A stretch of 64,000 nucleotides of DNA from Paraburkholderia acidipaludis NBRC 101816 (GCF_000684975.1 NZ_BAXZ01000022.1:62001-126000); one strand, 5' to 3'. Counted from the first letter of the stretch, positions 36,951 to 46,030 are shown. Program-made: numbers and translations. The notes: generated by a model not told the origin, from the letters alone.

Positions 36951-37844
36951 ATGAACCCGTACGAGCCTCGGCGCGGGATCGCGCTTTCCGTGGCGGCCTC
37001 GGCCCTGTTCGCGCTGATGTCGGCCTATACGCTGCTGCTCGCGCCGCTCTCCGGCCTCGATATCTTCGCGTGGCGCGTGATCTGGACCATGCCGGGCGCG
37101 CTGGCGCTGCTGCTTGTGCGCGGCCGGTGGCCGCAATTGCGCGCGCTCGTCGTGCGCATGGTGCAGGAGCCGCGCATGGCGCTCGCGCTCGCGCTAAGCG
37201 CCGCGCTGCTCGGCCTGCAGCTCTGGCTGTTCCTCTGGGCGCCGTTGCACGGGGACATGCTGGAAGTCTCGCTCGGCTATTTTCTGCTGCCGCTCATCAT
37301 GGTGCTGGTGGGGCGCTTCTACTATCACGAACGGCTCGATGGCCTGCAATGGCTCGCCGTGGTGTGCGCGGCGGTGGGCGTGGCCCATGAGCTCTGGGCC
37401 ACGCATGCGTTCTCGTGGCCCACGCTGCTGGTCGCGTTCGGCTATCCGCCGTACTTCGTGCTGCGTCGCAAGATTCACGCAGACTCGCTCGCGACCTTCG
37501 CGGTCGAGATGGTCCTGCTGACGCCGGTTGCCGTTTTCGAGGCGTGGGCGGGCGGCTCGATGGCGCTGCTCGATGCCCGCCCCTTTCTCGAATTCGTCCT
37601 GCTGCCGGGGCTGGGCGCGCTTAGCACCGTGGCGCTCGCGTCCTACCTCAAGGCGAGCCGCCTGTTGCCGATGGCGCTCTTCGGCATTCTCGGCTATGTC
37701 GAGCCGGTGCTGCTCGTAATCGTTTCGGTGACGCTGCTGGGCGAGCATCTGGGCGCGCGGGAGCTGGCGACCTATGTGCCGATCTGGCTGGCCGTGGGCC
37801 TGACGGCGCTGCACGGCGCACGGCTCGTGCGCTTGTCGCGCTAG
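36951..37844 (+). CDS. EamA-family transporter, RarD-like
   Basis: A 297-residue inner-membrane protein with about ten hydrophobic segments, the size and pattern of drug/metabolite transporters of the RarD group. It starts MNPYEPRRGIALSVAASALFALMSAYTLLL and has the LGYFLLPLIMVLVGRFYYHERL segment seen in RarD proteins. ATG at 36951 is chosen by alignment with that pattern. Likely a small-molecule exporter; substrate unknown. Confidence 0.85.
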   Translation: MNPYEPRRGIALSVAASALFALMSAYTLLLAPLSGLDIFAWRVIWTMPGALALLLVRGRWPQLRALVVRMVQEPRMALALALSAALLGLQLWLFLWAPLHGDMLEVSLGYFLLPLIMVLVGRFYYHERLDGLQWLAVVCAAVGVAHELWATHAFSWPTLLVAFGYPPYFVLRRKIHADSLATFAVEMVLLTPVAVFEAWAGGSMALLDARPFLEFVLLPGLGALSTVALASYLKASRLLPMALFGILGYVEPVLLVIVSVTLLGEHLGARELATYVPIWLAVGLTALHGARLVRLSR

Positions 37845-37922
37845 CGCGCCGGCGCGGGGCAGACGGCGCATGCTCTCGCGCCGTGCGACGTCCCGGCGCG
37901 CACTGCCCGTGGGGCGTGCGCT

Positions 37923-38480
37923 TTACGGCCGCTGCCCGGCCGCCGCTTTCGGCGGGTTGACCCGCGTCGGGCCTGTTTTCGCTTCGATCGCCGCGCGCAG
38001 CGCGGGCCGCCACCCGAGGCCGAAGAGCGCTTCGGCGAGCACGAACAGCGGGCCGACAATCAAGCCGGTCACGTCGTCGACGAAGGCCGGCTTGCGGTGC
38101 TCGTAGGCCGCATGGCCGACGAACTGGAACACCCACCCCACCACGAACAGCGCAATGCCGCTGCCGAGCCACACGGCGGTGGACTGCGCGGCGAGCCACG
38201 CGCCGAACGCGACGCAGGCGGCGGAGATAACGGCCATCATCAGCCCGAGCGGCACGTCGAGCACGAGGTAGTACACGGTCGCGCCGCCGAACAGGAGCCA
38301 TGCCGGCGAGAGGGGGGAAAGCAGGGAGAAAGGCGGCGCGCCGGCCGTCAGTGCCGGGCGCGCAAGCAGCACCGCGAGCGCCAGCACGATCAGCGGGATG
38401 CCGACGAAGTGCGTCGCGATATTGCGGACGTCGCGATGATAGGCCGCGTACTGGGTCAGCTGATCGGTCAGGTTTCTCAT
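37923..38480 (-). CDS. Mpo1-like (DUF962) membrane protein
   Basis: A 185-residue integral membrane protein of the Mpo1/YGL010w family. Motifs YAAYHRDVRNIATHFVGIPL near residue 11 and FQFVGHAAYEHRKPAFVDD near residue 125 carry the conserved histidines that bind iron in the yeast 2-hydroxy fatty acid dioxygenase Mpo1. Four hydrophobic segments lie between and around them. The role in bacteria is not settled. It converges on the EamA gene. Confidence 0.85.
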   Translation of the reverse strand: MRNLTDQLTQYAAYHRDVRNIATHFVGIPLIVLALAVLLARPALTAGAPPFSLLSPLSPAWLLFGGATVYYLVLDVPLGLMMAVISAACVAFGAWLAAQSTAVWLGSGIALFVVGWVFQFVGHAAYEHRKPAFVDDVTGLIVGPLFVLAEALFGLGWRPALRAAIEAKTGPTRVNPPKAAAGQRP

Positions 38481-38583
38481 GGATGCCCCTCTATCTCCAA
38501 AATCATTATGATCGTCGGGGATTCGTGTACAAGACCTTCGCCTGCCCGACAATCTCCCTACCCATTTCGCCCCACCCTCACCT

Positions 38584-39312
38584 GTGCGTTCCGACCGTCC
38601 TCATTCCCCCGGCGACGATCCGGCGTTGCCGGCCATCGCAGCGGCCCTTGAGCGCAGCGCATGGTTCCGCGGCCTGCCCGACGCGCTGCGGGCCGCGTTG
38701 CGCGCCGCCGGCCGCGTGCGCACCGTGCGCGCCGGCGAACGCCTCTTCATGCGCGGCGACCCCGACGACGGCGTCTACTGCGTGCTGGAAGGGGCGGTGC
38801 GCGTGGGGGCGGCGAGCATGGGCGGCCGCGAGGCATTGCTGGCGGTGGTGGGGCCCACGAGCTGGTTCGGCGAAATCACGCTGTTCGACGGCGGCCCGCG
38901 CACGCACGACGCCTATGCGGAGCGCGACTCCACGCTCTTTCACGTGCCGCGCGCGCCGCTGGCGGCGCTGCTCGACGCCACGCCGGCCTGGTGGCACGCA
39001 TTCGGCCTGCTTCTGACGCAAAAGCTGCGCCTCGCCTTCGACGCGATCGAGGAAGCCGCGCTGCTGCCCGCCGCCGCGCGCGTGGCGCGCCGGCTGCTGG
39101 TGCTGGCCCGCAGCTACGGCGAGGACCCCGGCGGAGGGGGCGAGCATCGCGTAGTGAGCGTGCCGCAGGAAGATCTGGCGCTGATGCTGGCCCTTTCGCG
39201 GCAGACCGTGAACCAGATCCTGAGGCAGTTCGAGCGCGACGGACTGGTGGTGCTGCGCTACGGCCAGATCGAGATTGCGGACGCGGCGCGGCTCGCCCAG
39301 GCCGCGGAATGA
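38584..39312 (+). CDS. Crp/Fnr-family transcriptional regulator
   Basis: A 242-residue regulator with a cyclic-nucleotide-binding-like domain (residues 25-140: GERLFMRGDPDDGVYCVLEG, TSWFGEITLFDGGPRTHDA) and a C-terminal Crp winged helix-turn-helix (VPQEDLALMLALSRQTVNQI, LRQFERDGLVVL). The FGEI/DGGPRTH segment takes the place of the cAMP phosphate site but lacks a clear RTAL-type Arg-Ser/Thr pair, and no Fnr cysteines are present, so the signal is unknown. The start is a GTG at 38584. It stands alone. Confidence 0.85.
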   Translation: MRSDRPHSPGDDPALPAIAAALERSAWFRGLPDALRAALRAAGRVRTVRAGERLFMRGDPDDGVYCVLEGAVRVGAASMGGREALLAVVGPTSWFGEITLFDGGPRTHDAYAERDSTLFHVPRAPLAALLDATPAWWHAFGLLLTQKLRLAFDAIEEAALLPAAARVARRLLVLARSYGEDPGGGGEHRVVSVPQEDLALMLALSRQTVNQILRQFERDGLVVLRYGQIEIADAARLAQAAE

Positions 39313-39503
39313 GCGTCAACTGGCGGTCAATGACACTCAACATGAATACATATTGATTTAATTGATCAATATAGTGTTCGCTGTGGCGGATTCGCTTACG
39401 GTGTTTCCCGCTTTTTCCGTTTTACCCGCACAATGAGGGCCGGTTCCGCGCGACAACACTGCGGCGCTCTTCGCCCACCCCTACCGTTCCACCGTTTCGT
39501 TTC

Positions 39504-40163
39504 ATGACCGACCGCGTCGTTGCCGCCTTCGACTTCGATGGCACCATCACTACTTCGGACAGCTTTCGAGCCTTCCTGCTTCAAACCGCGAGTCCGGCGC
39601 GCTTCGCGTTCGCCGTGCTGCGCTGCCTGCCATGGCTCGCGGGCATCGCGCCGGGGTGGTCCGAGCGCGGCCCCACCAAGGCGCGCTTTCTGTACGCCGC
39701 CGTGGGCCCCGTGCGACGCGAGGCGCTCGATGCCGCCGCGCAGCGCTTCGTCGAAGAGGGGCTGCCCGCGCTGGTGCGCCCCGAGATGGTCGCGCGCGTG
39801 CGCGAGCATCAGGCGCTGGGCCATGAGGTGGTGCTGGTCAGTGCCTCGCCATCGCTGTATCTGCGCAAGTGGGCGGCGGCGGTGGGTATCGGAACGGTGC
39901 TTGCGACCGAGCTGGAATGGCGCGACGACGTGTACACGGGACGGCTCGCGGGACGCAACTGCTGGGGCCCGGAAAAGGTCGCGCGCCTGCGCGCCTGGTG
40001 GGGCGACCGCGCGCCGACCACGCTGTACGCTTATGGCGACAGCCGCGGCGACCGCGAAATGGCTGCGCTCGCGAATCACGCATGGATACGCGGGACCGTG
40101 CCGCTGCCGCCGCTCGCGGCTACGATCAACCCATCGGCTCGACCGGAAGGAGACGTCTCATGA
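39504..40163 (+). CDS. HAD-superfamily phosphatase (HAD-IB)
   Basis: A 219-residue HAD phosphatase of subfamily IB. Motif I is FDFDGTITTSDSF (nucleophile and acid Asp near residues 10 and 12), motif II VVLVSASPSLYLRKW, and motifs III/IV around GDSRGDREMAAL. The small size and the WGPEKVARLRAWWG segment resemble phosphoserine- or phosphatidylglycerophosphate-phosphatase-like proteins. Its stop overlaps the ATG of the next gene (ATGA). Substrate unknown. Confidence 0.85.
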   Translation: MTDRVVAAFDFDGTITTSDSFRAFLLQTASPARFAFAVLRCLPWLAGIAPGWSERGPTKARFLYAAVGPVRREALDAAAQRFVEEGLPALVRPEMVARVREHQALGHEVVLVSASPSLYLRKWAAAVGIGTVLATELEWRDDVYTGRLAGRNCWGPEKVARLRAWWGDRAPTTLYAYGDSRGDREMAALANHAWIRGTVPLPPLAATINPSARPEGDVS

Positions 40164-41401
40164 AAGGACAGTGGACCCAGGTGAAGTCGCGCGACGGCGG
40201 AGCATTCCGCGCCTATACGGCGCTGCCTCCGGAAGGCAGCGGTCCGGGTCTCGTGCTGCTGCAGGAGATATTCGGCGTGAACGCGTACCTGCGCGACATG
40301 GCCGACCGTTACGCGGAAGAAGGTTACGTCGTGATGGTGCCGGATCTGTACTGGCGGCTCGAACCCAATCTCGATCTGGGTTACGAGGGCGAGGACCGCG
40401 AGAAGGCGTTTGCCCTGCTGGAGCGCTTCAACGACGATCTCGCCGTGCAGGACGTCGCGGCAACGCTCGACGCGCTGCGCACGCATCCCGCGCATCGCGG
40501 CAAGGCCGGTGTGCTCGGCTACTGCCTGGGAGGCCGAATCGCGTTTCTCGCGGCGGCGCGCACCGATGCCGATTGCGCCATCGGCTACTACCCGGTGGGG
40601 ATCGAACAGCACCTCGGCGAGGCGGCGCGCATTGGCTCTCCGCTGATGCTTCATTTCGCGGCGCTCGATACGTACTGCGATGCCGCCAACCGCGAGCGCA
40701 TTGCGCAGGCGCTCGCGGGCAAGCCCGGTGTGGAGCTCTACACTTACGAAGGCTGCAACCACGCGTTCGCCTCGCCCTCGCGGCCGAATTACGACAAGCC
40801 GGCCGCCATGATGGCGTACTCGCGCTCGCTGGCGATGCTGCGCCGCGTGCTGGGCCCGATCTACGACTTCAATGCGCTCTGGGAGGCGCACTGCTATCAC
40901 GAGTTCGTGACGCGCAAGCCGGACGACGTCATGCCGACGATGGTCGCCGAGCCTTATGTGAATCACGTTCCGACCATGACGGGCGGTGTTGGCCACGACG
41001 AGCTGAAGCGCTTTTACACGCACCACTTCGTCAACGCCAATCCCGCGGACACGCGCCTCATCCCGATCTCGCGCACGATCGGCGCGGATCGCGTGGTGGA
41101 CGAGTTCATCTTCTCCTGCACGCACGACCGCGAGATCGACTGGCTGCTGCCCGGCCTCGCGCCCACGGGCAAATATTTCGAAGTGCCGATGCTCGCGGTG
41201 ATCTGCTTTCGCGGCAACAAGCTCTATAACGAGCACATCTACTGGGATCAGGCTTCGGTGCTGGCGCAGATCGGCGCGATCGACCCAACGGGCCTGCCGA
41301 TCGCGGGTGCGCTGAGCGCGCGCAAGCTGCTGGACGAGACGCTGCCGTCGAACACGCTCATGGCGCGTGCGTGGAGCGGGAGCGAGGGGAAGCCGTTCTA
41401 G
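40160..41401 (+). CDS. Dienelactone hydrolase / SnoaL-like fusion protein
   Basis: A 413-residue two-domain protein. Residues 1-230 are a dienelactone hydrolase alpha/beta fold with the Cys nucleophile in LGYCLGGRIAF, Asp in HFAALDTYCD and His in GCNHAFAS. Residues about 240-400 resemble a SnoaL-type cone domain (FNALWEAHCYHEF, YVNHVPTMTGGVGHDELKRF, PMLAVICFRGNKLYNEHIYW). Such fusions occur but their substrate is unknown. It is coupled to the HAD phosphatase by a 4-base overlap; AAGGAGA precedes the ATG. Its stop overlaps the stop of the convergent small gene. Confidence 0.87.
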   Translation: MKGQWTQVKSRDGGAFRAYTALPPEGSGPGLVLLQEIFGVNAYLRDMADRYAEEGYVVMVPDLYWRLEPNLDLGYEGEDREKAFALLERFNDDLAVQDVAATLDALRTHPAHRGKAGVLGYCLGGRIAFLAAARTDADCAIGYYPVGIEQHLGEAARIGSPLMLHFAALDTYCDAANRERIAQALAGKPGVELYTYEGCNHAFASPSRPNYDKPAAMMAYSRSLAMLRRVLGPIYDFNALWEAHCYHEFVTRKPDDVMPTMVAEPYVNHVPTMTGGVGHDELKRFYTHHFVNANPADTRLIPISRTIGADRVVDEFIFSCTHDREIDWLLPGLAPTGKYFEVPMLAVICFRGNKLYNEHIYWDQASVLAQIGAIDPTGLPIAGALSARKLLDETLPSNTLMARAWSGSEGKPF

Positions 41402-41673
41402 TTTTGGCGATTTTGGCGAAATGGATTGTCGACCACGCCGGGCTTCTGGTCCGGCTCGTCGGCGATCTTCGCGGGCAGGTGCGGATCGGCCTGGAGTTTG
41501 CGGACCACGTCGTCCAGCGCCGCCTTGAGCGCGAGCGCCGCCGCGAGGCCGCGCCGGTCGCGCGTGAGTTCGAGCGTGCCCGCCAGGATCACCCGCGTCG
41601 TGCCGTTCGTGACCGTGAGCGCGTCGCCCTCTACGTTCAGGACGTCGTTGTCGTTTGCGTATGCGTCGAACAC
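41398..41673 (-). CDS. Small hypothetical protein (91 aa)
   Basis: A 91-residue acidic soluble protein beginning with a GTG at 41673 that has AAGGAGG eight bases upstream, a very good start signal. Sequence reads as a short beta-rich N-terminal half (LNVEGDALTVTNGTTRVILA) and a helical half (GLAAALALKAALDDVVRKL). No family is recognised. It converges on the hydrolase gene with overlapping stop codons within CTAG at 41398-41401. Confidence 0.7.
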   Translation of the reverse strand: MFDAYANDNDVLNVEGDALTVTNGTTRVILAGTLELTRDRRGLAAALALKAALDDVVRKLQADPHLPAKIADEPDQKPGVVDNPFRQNRQN

Positions 41674-41738
41674 TTCGTCATCCTCCTTAAGTCGTCTGTG
41701 CCGCGATAGCGGTCGGCATGACAGAAATTCTGCGGTGC

Positions 41739-42515
41739 TTACCAAAACCACTTGCGCACGACAAACGTGCGACCATTGAACGACACCTTCGTTGCCCCGC
41801 CGGCGCCTTCCGGAATGCCGGGGAATCGTATCCCGCTTTGCTGCTCCAGCGAGCGGACCGACTGCACCTCGTAATGGTCGGCGCTCGTATTGTTCGCGAC
41901 GATGGCGAACGCCAGCCGCTGCGAAGGCACGTATACCATCTTGAAGATCTGCGTGGGCACGAGCACACGCGTCGCGCCGATCGTTTGCAGCTGCGCACCC
42001 GTGAAAAGCGGTCCCGTTACCACATAGGCCTCGCCATATTTCTCCGCGAGGCGTCGCACGCCTGTTTCGATATGCGCCCACAGGTGCTGGTTATTCACGC
42101 GGTTTTGCGGCACGACGTTCGCCAGCGAGAACGACTCCGCCATCGCTTGCGGATTCCAGCGATTGCCGGCCGGGCTCATATGCCCCCGGTCGAACCCGCT
42201 GCGCCGGTAATCAGCAAGCGTCGCGCCTTCGCCTTCGGGCAGGCGGTCGTCTTCGAAGAAGCGGTTGGTGCGCGTCATGTCCCTGGCCGCCTCCAGGTGA
42301 TCGCGCGTAAGGTGTTCGGCGGACCAGAGCGGGCCGTGTGTGATGCCCGAGTGCAGCACGACGAAATCCGAATAGCAGAGCACGTGCGTCTGCGGCGTCA
42401 TGCGCGGATTCGCGAGAGTCGGGAACTGACCGTCGGGGACGAACGCGGAACAATCCGGCGCGGCGAACGCGTGGCTCGCCACGACCGTCAGGAGGCAGGC
42501 AAACAGCTTCTTCAT
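41739..42515 (-). CDS. Secreted DNA/RNA non-specific endonuclease (NUC1 family)
   Basis: A 258-residue beta-beta-alpha-metal nuclease. A signal peptide (MKKLFACLLTVVASHAFA) directs export to the periplasm or outside. The catalytic motif DRGHMSPAGN holds the general-base His, and FSLANVVPQNRVNNQHLW holds the metal-binding Asn. It cuts DNA and RNA without sequence preference, probably for nutrient recovery or defence. ATG at 42515 is preferred to a TTG two codons earlier. Confidence 0.9.
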   Translation of the reverse strand: MKKLFACLLTVVASHAFAAPDCSAFVPDGQFPTLANPRMTPQTHVLCYSDFVVLHSGITHGPLWSAEHLTRDHLEAARDMTRTNRFFEDDRLPEGEGATLADYRRSGFDRGHMSPAGNRWNPQAMAESFSLANVVPQNRVNNQHLWAHIETGVRRLAEKYGEAYVVTGPLFTGAQLQTIGATRVLVPTQIFKMVYVPSQRLAFAIVANNTSADHYEVQSVRSLEQQSGIRFPGIPEGAGGATKVSFNGRTFVVRKWFW

Positions 42516-42754
42516 CGACAAAACACGGGGAGGACGGTGTAGGCGGGATGAAAGTATAGCGGCGGCGAGCGCGCACGACTATCCGCACCGTTGCGGCGCA
42601 GCATATCGAACGCACGAGACGCGCCACGGCGCGGTATTCACCGCACCGTGGGCAGCCTGATGCTGTTCAGACGAAATTCAGACGAAAGCGATTCCGGGAG
42701 AAACCGAAGCGCAAGCAGGGTGGCAGGGTTGACGCAACGCGCCTTTGCCCGCAC

Positions 42755-43114
42755 TCAGCCCGCGAACAGCGCGTGTTCGGCGCGTATGGTCTGGCGGTCG
42801 ACCGCTTGCAGCCGCCATTGGCCTTCCATGGGCGAGTGCGTCGTTTCGCACGACCAGGTGGCGTCGCCGTGAGCCGAACTGATTTCCTGGCGGCGATTCA
42901 CGTAAAGGCCGCGCAGCGTGCAGAGCGGCGAGGTGTCGAGCGGCGCGCATAGCGACGTGACGCCGTCGGTATCGCGCATTTCGCCCCATTCGGGCAGGTC
43001 GATGCCGTCGTGCGATTCACGCGACCAGCGGTGCTGGTCGGTGTCGAGCCAGAGGACGGCGTAGTCATGATTGACGGTCGGGTCGGAACCGTTGATCAGG
43101 ATCGTAAGTCGCAT
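42755..43114 (-). CDS. Hypothetical protein (119 aa)
   Basis: A 119-residue soluble protein, acidic and rich in Trp, Asp and Ser, with no signal peptide or membrane part. GGAGCTCAC lies before the ATG at 43114. Segments DYAVLWLDTDQHRWSRESHD and GQWRLQAVDRQTIRAEHALF suggest a beta-rich fold. No family is recognised. Confidence 0.6.
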   Translation of the reverse strand: MRLTILINGSDPTVNHDYAVLWLDTDQHRWSRESHDGIDLPEWGEMRDTDGVTSLCAPLDTSPLCTLRGLYVNRRQEISSAHGDATWSCETTHSPMEGQWRLQAVDRQTIRAEHALFAG

Positions 43115-43428
43115 GTGAGCTCCGGGAGAGCGTGTCAGGAGGGAGGCAATTAACTACTTTAGAACGCGCGCGCGCAATGGCAAGAGGGCAATACCCATGC
43201 CGGCTGCGTCTTTTGCGCGCGGGCTGATATGGAACCGGCACGGTATTTGCGCCGGCGCCTTTCGGCGCGGCTATCGGCGGGATTGAAAATGACAATTGGG
43301 AAGGCAACCGCCACCTCCTAGATTGATAGATGCGGCGCGCCCGCTCTGCTCTCCTGCTGCATCGCACGAACGTACGTTTGCGGTCCGCGCAGCGTCCCCA
43401 CATACAACGCTGATGGATGGAGGTACAG
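43115..43428. promoter_or_regulatory. Upstream region of the rubrerythrin operon
   Basis: A 314-base gap between divergent genes. It contains the sigma54 promoter match at 43236-43250, a GC-rich hairpin-forming stretch around 43252-43275 and CGAACGTACGTTTG near 43366-43380 with a central ACGTACGT palindrome. The leader from the predicted start to the ATG would be about 165 bases. Confidence 0.5.
43236..43250 (+). promoter_or_regulatory. Sigma54 (RpoN) promoter match
   Basis: CCGGCACGGTATTTGC fits the -24/-12 consensus: GG at 43237-43238 and GC at 43249-43250 with the required ten bases between, and GGCAC plus TTGC intact. Transcription would start near 43262. Two positions outside the invariant dinucleotides differ from consensus. 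No enhancer-binding-protein site could be recognised. Confidence 0.55.
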
Positions 43429-43851
43429 ATGTCACAGCTAAAAGGCTCGAAGACGGAACAAAACCTCAAGGATGCTTTCGCAGGCGAATCGCAAGCCAAT
43501 CGCCGTTATCTCTACTTCGCGGCAAAGGCCGACGTCGAAGGCCAGAATGACGTAGCCGCGCTGTTCCGCTCGACTGCCGAAGGCGAAACCGGCCACGCGC
43601 ATGGCCACCTCGAATATCTGGAAGCGGTTGGCGATCCCGCCACGGGGCTGCCGTTCGGCACTTCGCGGCAGAACCTCACCGCAGCGGTTGCAGGCGAAAC
43701 GCACGAATACACCGACATGTATCCCGGCATGGCGAAGGTCGCGCGCGACGAGGGCTTCGACGAAATCGCGAACTGGTTCGAGACGCTCGCGAAAGCCGAG
43801 CGTAGCCACGCCAATCGCTATTCGAAGGCGCTGGAAGCGCTGGTGGACTGA
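43429..43851 (+). CDS. Rubrerythrin family protein (diiron, no rubredoxin domain)
   Basis: A 140-residue ferritin-like diiron protein. The two EXXH-type motifs are EGETGHAHGH near residue 48 and AKAERSHANRY near residue 125; further ligands come from FAGESQANRRYLYFA and GETHEYTDMYPGM. The C-terminal rubredoxin domain of classic rubrerythrins is absent. The role is reduction of hydrogen peroxide or related oxidants in the cytoplasm. GGAGG lies before ATG 43429. It is the first gene of a three-gene unit with a CCG iron-sulfur protein and a DUF3501 protein. Confidence 0.9.
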   Translation: MSQLKGSKTEQNLKDAFAGESQANRRYLYFAAKADVEGQNDVAALFRSTAEGETGHAHGHLEYLEAVGDPATGLPFGTSRQNLTAAVAGETHEYTDMYPGMAKVARDEGFDEIANWFETLAKAERSHANRYSKALEALVD

Positions 43852-44002
43852 TCGCGCCGGCGTGATGCGGCGCGGCGTGCGTGCGCATGCAGTCGTGTCG
43901 CGGGCGTTCTACGACGCGCGCCGGATGTCGATCCGGCGCGCAGCGAGCGCATAGCCGCGCGGCCGCGCTCGCGCCCTCATAAAAATCAAAACGGGAGACG
44001 TC

Positions 44003-45340
44003 ATGCCCCACAAGGAAGGCAGTCTCGAAGCGCCGACCCGGCATCCGCTCGACTGGCAGTCCGAAGCGTTCTACGACAAAGGGAAGCTGGACGAAGAGCT
44101 GGCGCGCGTATTCGACATCTGCGCCGGCTGCCGGCGCTGCGTTTCGTTGTGCGGCGCGTTTCCCGCGCTGTTCGATCTCGTCGACGAGACCGATACCGGC
44201 GAGGCGCATGACGTCGACAAGGCCAAATACGGCCAGGTCGTCGACCAATGCTATCTGTGCGACCTCTGCTACATGACGAAGTGCCCCTACGTGCCGCCGC
44301 ATCCGTGGAACGTGGACTTCCCGCATCTGATGCTGCGCGCGAAGGCCATCGAATACCGCACGGGCGAGGTGAAGCTGCGCGACCGCGTGCTTTCGAATAC
44401 GGACACGCTGGGCCATCTCGCGGGTATTCCGGTCGTCACGCAGACCGTCAACGCCGTGAACCGCACGAAGCCGATGCGCGCCCTCATGGAGGACACGCTG
44501 GGCGTGGACCGCAAGGCCTGGCTGCCCGATTTCGCCACGCGCAAGTTCCGCAGCGCGGCAAAGCGGGCAAGCGCCGGCGAGGTGCGCGACGGCGAGCGCA
44601 CGCCGGGCAAGGTGGCGATCTACGCGACGTGCTACGTGAACTTCAACGAGCCCGGCATCGGCCACGATCTGCTGGCCGTGCTGGAGCACAACGCGATTCC
44701 CTGGGTGCTCGTGAAGAGCGAGGCCTGCTGCGGCATGCCGCTCCTCGAACAGGGCAATCTGGACGGCGTGGCGCAGAAGCAGGCGCAGAACATGCCGGTG
44801 CTGGCGCAGTACGCGCGCGAAGGCTATGCGCTGGTGGGCGCCGTGCCGAGCTGCGTGCTGATGTACAAACACGAGCTTCCGCTCATGTTTCCCGACGATC
44901 CCGATACGCGCGCCGTGAGCGAAGCGTTCTGGGACCCGTTCGAATACTTCGTCTCGCGCCATCGCGACGGCCTGCTGAAGACCGATTTCCGCACGCCATT
45001 GGGCAACGTTTCGTATCACGTGCCCTGCCACGCGCGTGTGCAGAACATCGGGCGCAAGACTTCGGACCTGCTTTCGCTGGTGCCGGAAACGAAGGTCAAC
45101 GTGGTCGAGCGCTGCTCGGGCCACGCGGGCACGTTCGGCGTGAAGAAGGAATTTCACGCGATGGCGATGAAGATCGGCACACCGGTGTTCAAGCAGATGG
45201 CGAACGGCGAGCCGAATTTCATTTCGTCGGATTGCGCCCTGGCCGGCCATCACATCGCGCAGGGCATGGCGGAGGGCCAGCTTGGCGATCCGCCGCTCGC
45301 GCATCCGCTCACGCTGCTGCGCCGCGCTTATGGAATCTGA
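44003..45340 (+). CDS. CCG-domain iron-sulfur oxidoreductase (heterodisulfide reductase/GlpC-like)
   Basis: A 445-residue protein. Two 4Fe-4S motifs near residues 35-100 are seen as CAGCRRCVSLC and CYLCDLCYMTKCPYV. Two cysteine-rich CCG domains follow: YATCYVNF with CCGMPLLEQGN, and PCHARVQNIG with CSGHAGTFGVKKE. This is the layout of GlpC and HdrD-like electron carriers. With rubrerythrin upstream and DUF3501 downstream, it may pass electrons to the rubrerythrin, which is inferred from co-location only. Confidence 0.88.
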   Translation: MPHKEGSLEAPTRHPLDWQSEAFYDKGKLDEELARVFDICAGCRRCVSLCGAFPALFDLVDETDTGEAHDVDKAKYGQVVDQCYLCDLCYMTKCPYVPPHPWNVDFPHLMLRAKAIEYRTGEVKLRDRVLSNTDTLGHLAGIPVVTQTVNAVNRTKPMRALMEDTLGVDRKAWLPDFATRKFRSAAKRASAGEVRDGERTPGKVAIYATCYVNFNEPGIGHDLLAVLEHNAIPWVLVKSEACCGMPLLEQGNLDGVAQKQAQNMPVLAQYAREGYALVGAVPSCVLMYKHELPLMFPDDPDTRAVSEAFWDPFEYFVSRHRDGLLKTDFRTPLGNVSYHVPCHARVQNIGRKTSDLLSLVPETKVNVVERCSGHAGTFGVKKEFHAMAMKIGTPVFKQMANGEPNFISSDCALAGHHIAQGMAEGQLGDPPLAHPLTLLRRAYGI

Positions 45341-45406
45341 GGTATCCCAGGCATCCGGGGCTGGCGGGATGCTTTCCCATTCACCGCTTTGCAAGAGGCA
45401 TGGACG

Positions 45407-45988
45407 ATGACTATTGCGAGAAATTCGCTGCTGACGCTGGAGGCTTACGCCAAGGCGCGCAAAGATATGCGCGCGCGCATCATCGAACACAAGAAGCGGC
45501 GCGCCGTCACGCTCGGCAATCACCTCACGTTCCTGTTCGAGGACGAGGACACGATCCGCTACCAGATTCAGGAGATGCTGCACATCGAGAAGATATTCGA
45601 CGAGGAGGGCATTCAGGGCGAGCTGAATGCCTATTTGCCGCTCGTGCCCGACGGCAGCAACCTGAAGGCGACCATGCAGATCGAGTACGAGAGCGAGATC
45701 GAGCGCCGCGCCGCACTGGGGCGGCTGATCGGCATCGAGGATCGCGTGTTCCTGCAGGTGGAAGGCGAGGCGCCCGTCTACGCAATCGCCGACGAAGACC
45801 TCGAGCGCGACAATGCCGAGAAAACCTCGGCCGTGCACTTCGTGCGCTTCGAACTCACGCCGGAAATGAAAGCGCGCCTGCGCGAGGGCGCGGCGCTCAC
45901 GATCGGTTGCGATCACCCCAACTATCGTGTGCCGACGCAGACCATAGACGGCGAAACGCGTGCCTCGCTCGTCACCGACCTCGACTAA
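45407..45988 (+). CDS. DUF3501 family protein
   Basis: A 193-residue soluble protein of the DUF3501 family, whose members are found next to rubrerythrin and CCG iron-sulfur genes. LTLEAYAKARKDMRARIIEHK and HLTFLFEDEDTIRYQIQEML are the recognisable family blocks. It carries no obvious redox cysteines (one Cys near the C-terminus). ATG at 45407 has AAGAGG upstream. Function unknown; the constant gene neighbourhood argues for a role in the same peroxide-related electron path. Confidence 0.87.
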   Translation: MTIARNSLLTLEAYAKARKDMRARIIEHKKRRAVTLGNHLTFLFEDEDTIRYQIQEMLHIEKIFDEEGIQGELNAYLPLVPDGSNLKATMQIEYESEIERRAALGRLIGIEDRVFLQVEGEAPVYAIADEDLERDNAEKTSAVHFVRFELTPEMKARLREGAALTIGCDHPNYRVPTQTIDGETRASLVTDLD

Positions 45989-46030
45989 GGCCGGATTCGA
46001 TATCGAAGAGGCCCGCGTGCGCCGCGTCCG

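Noticed and set aside
43676..45916. A 746-codon minus-strand open frame opposite rubrerythrin, the CCG protein and DUF3501
   Set aside because: The plus-strand genes have clear families and start signals; the antisense frame shows only GC-driven openness.
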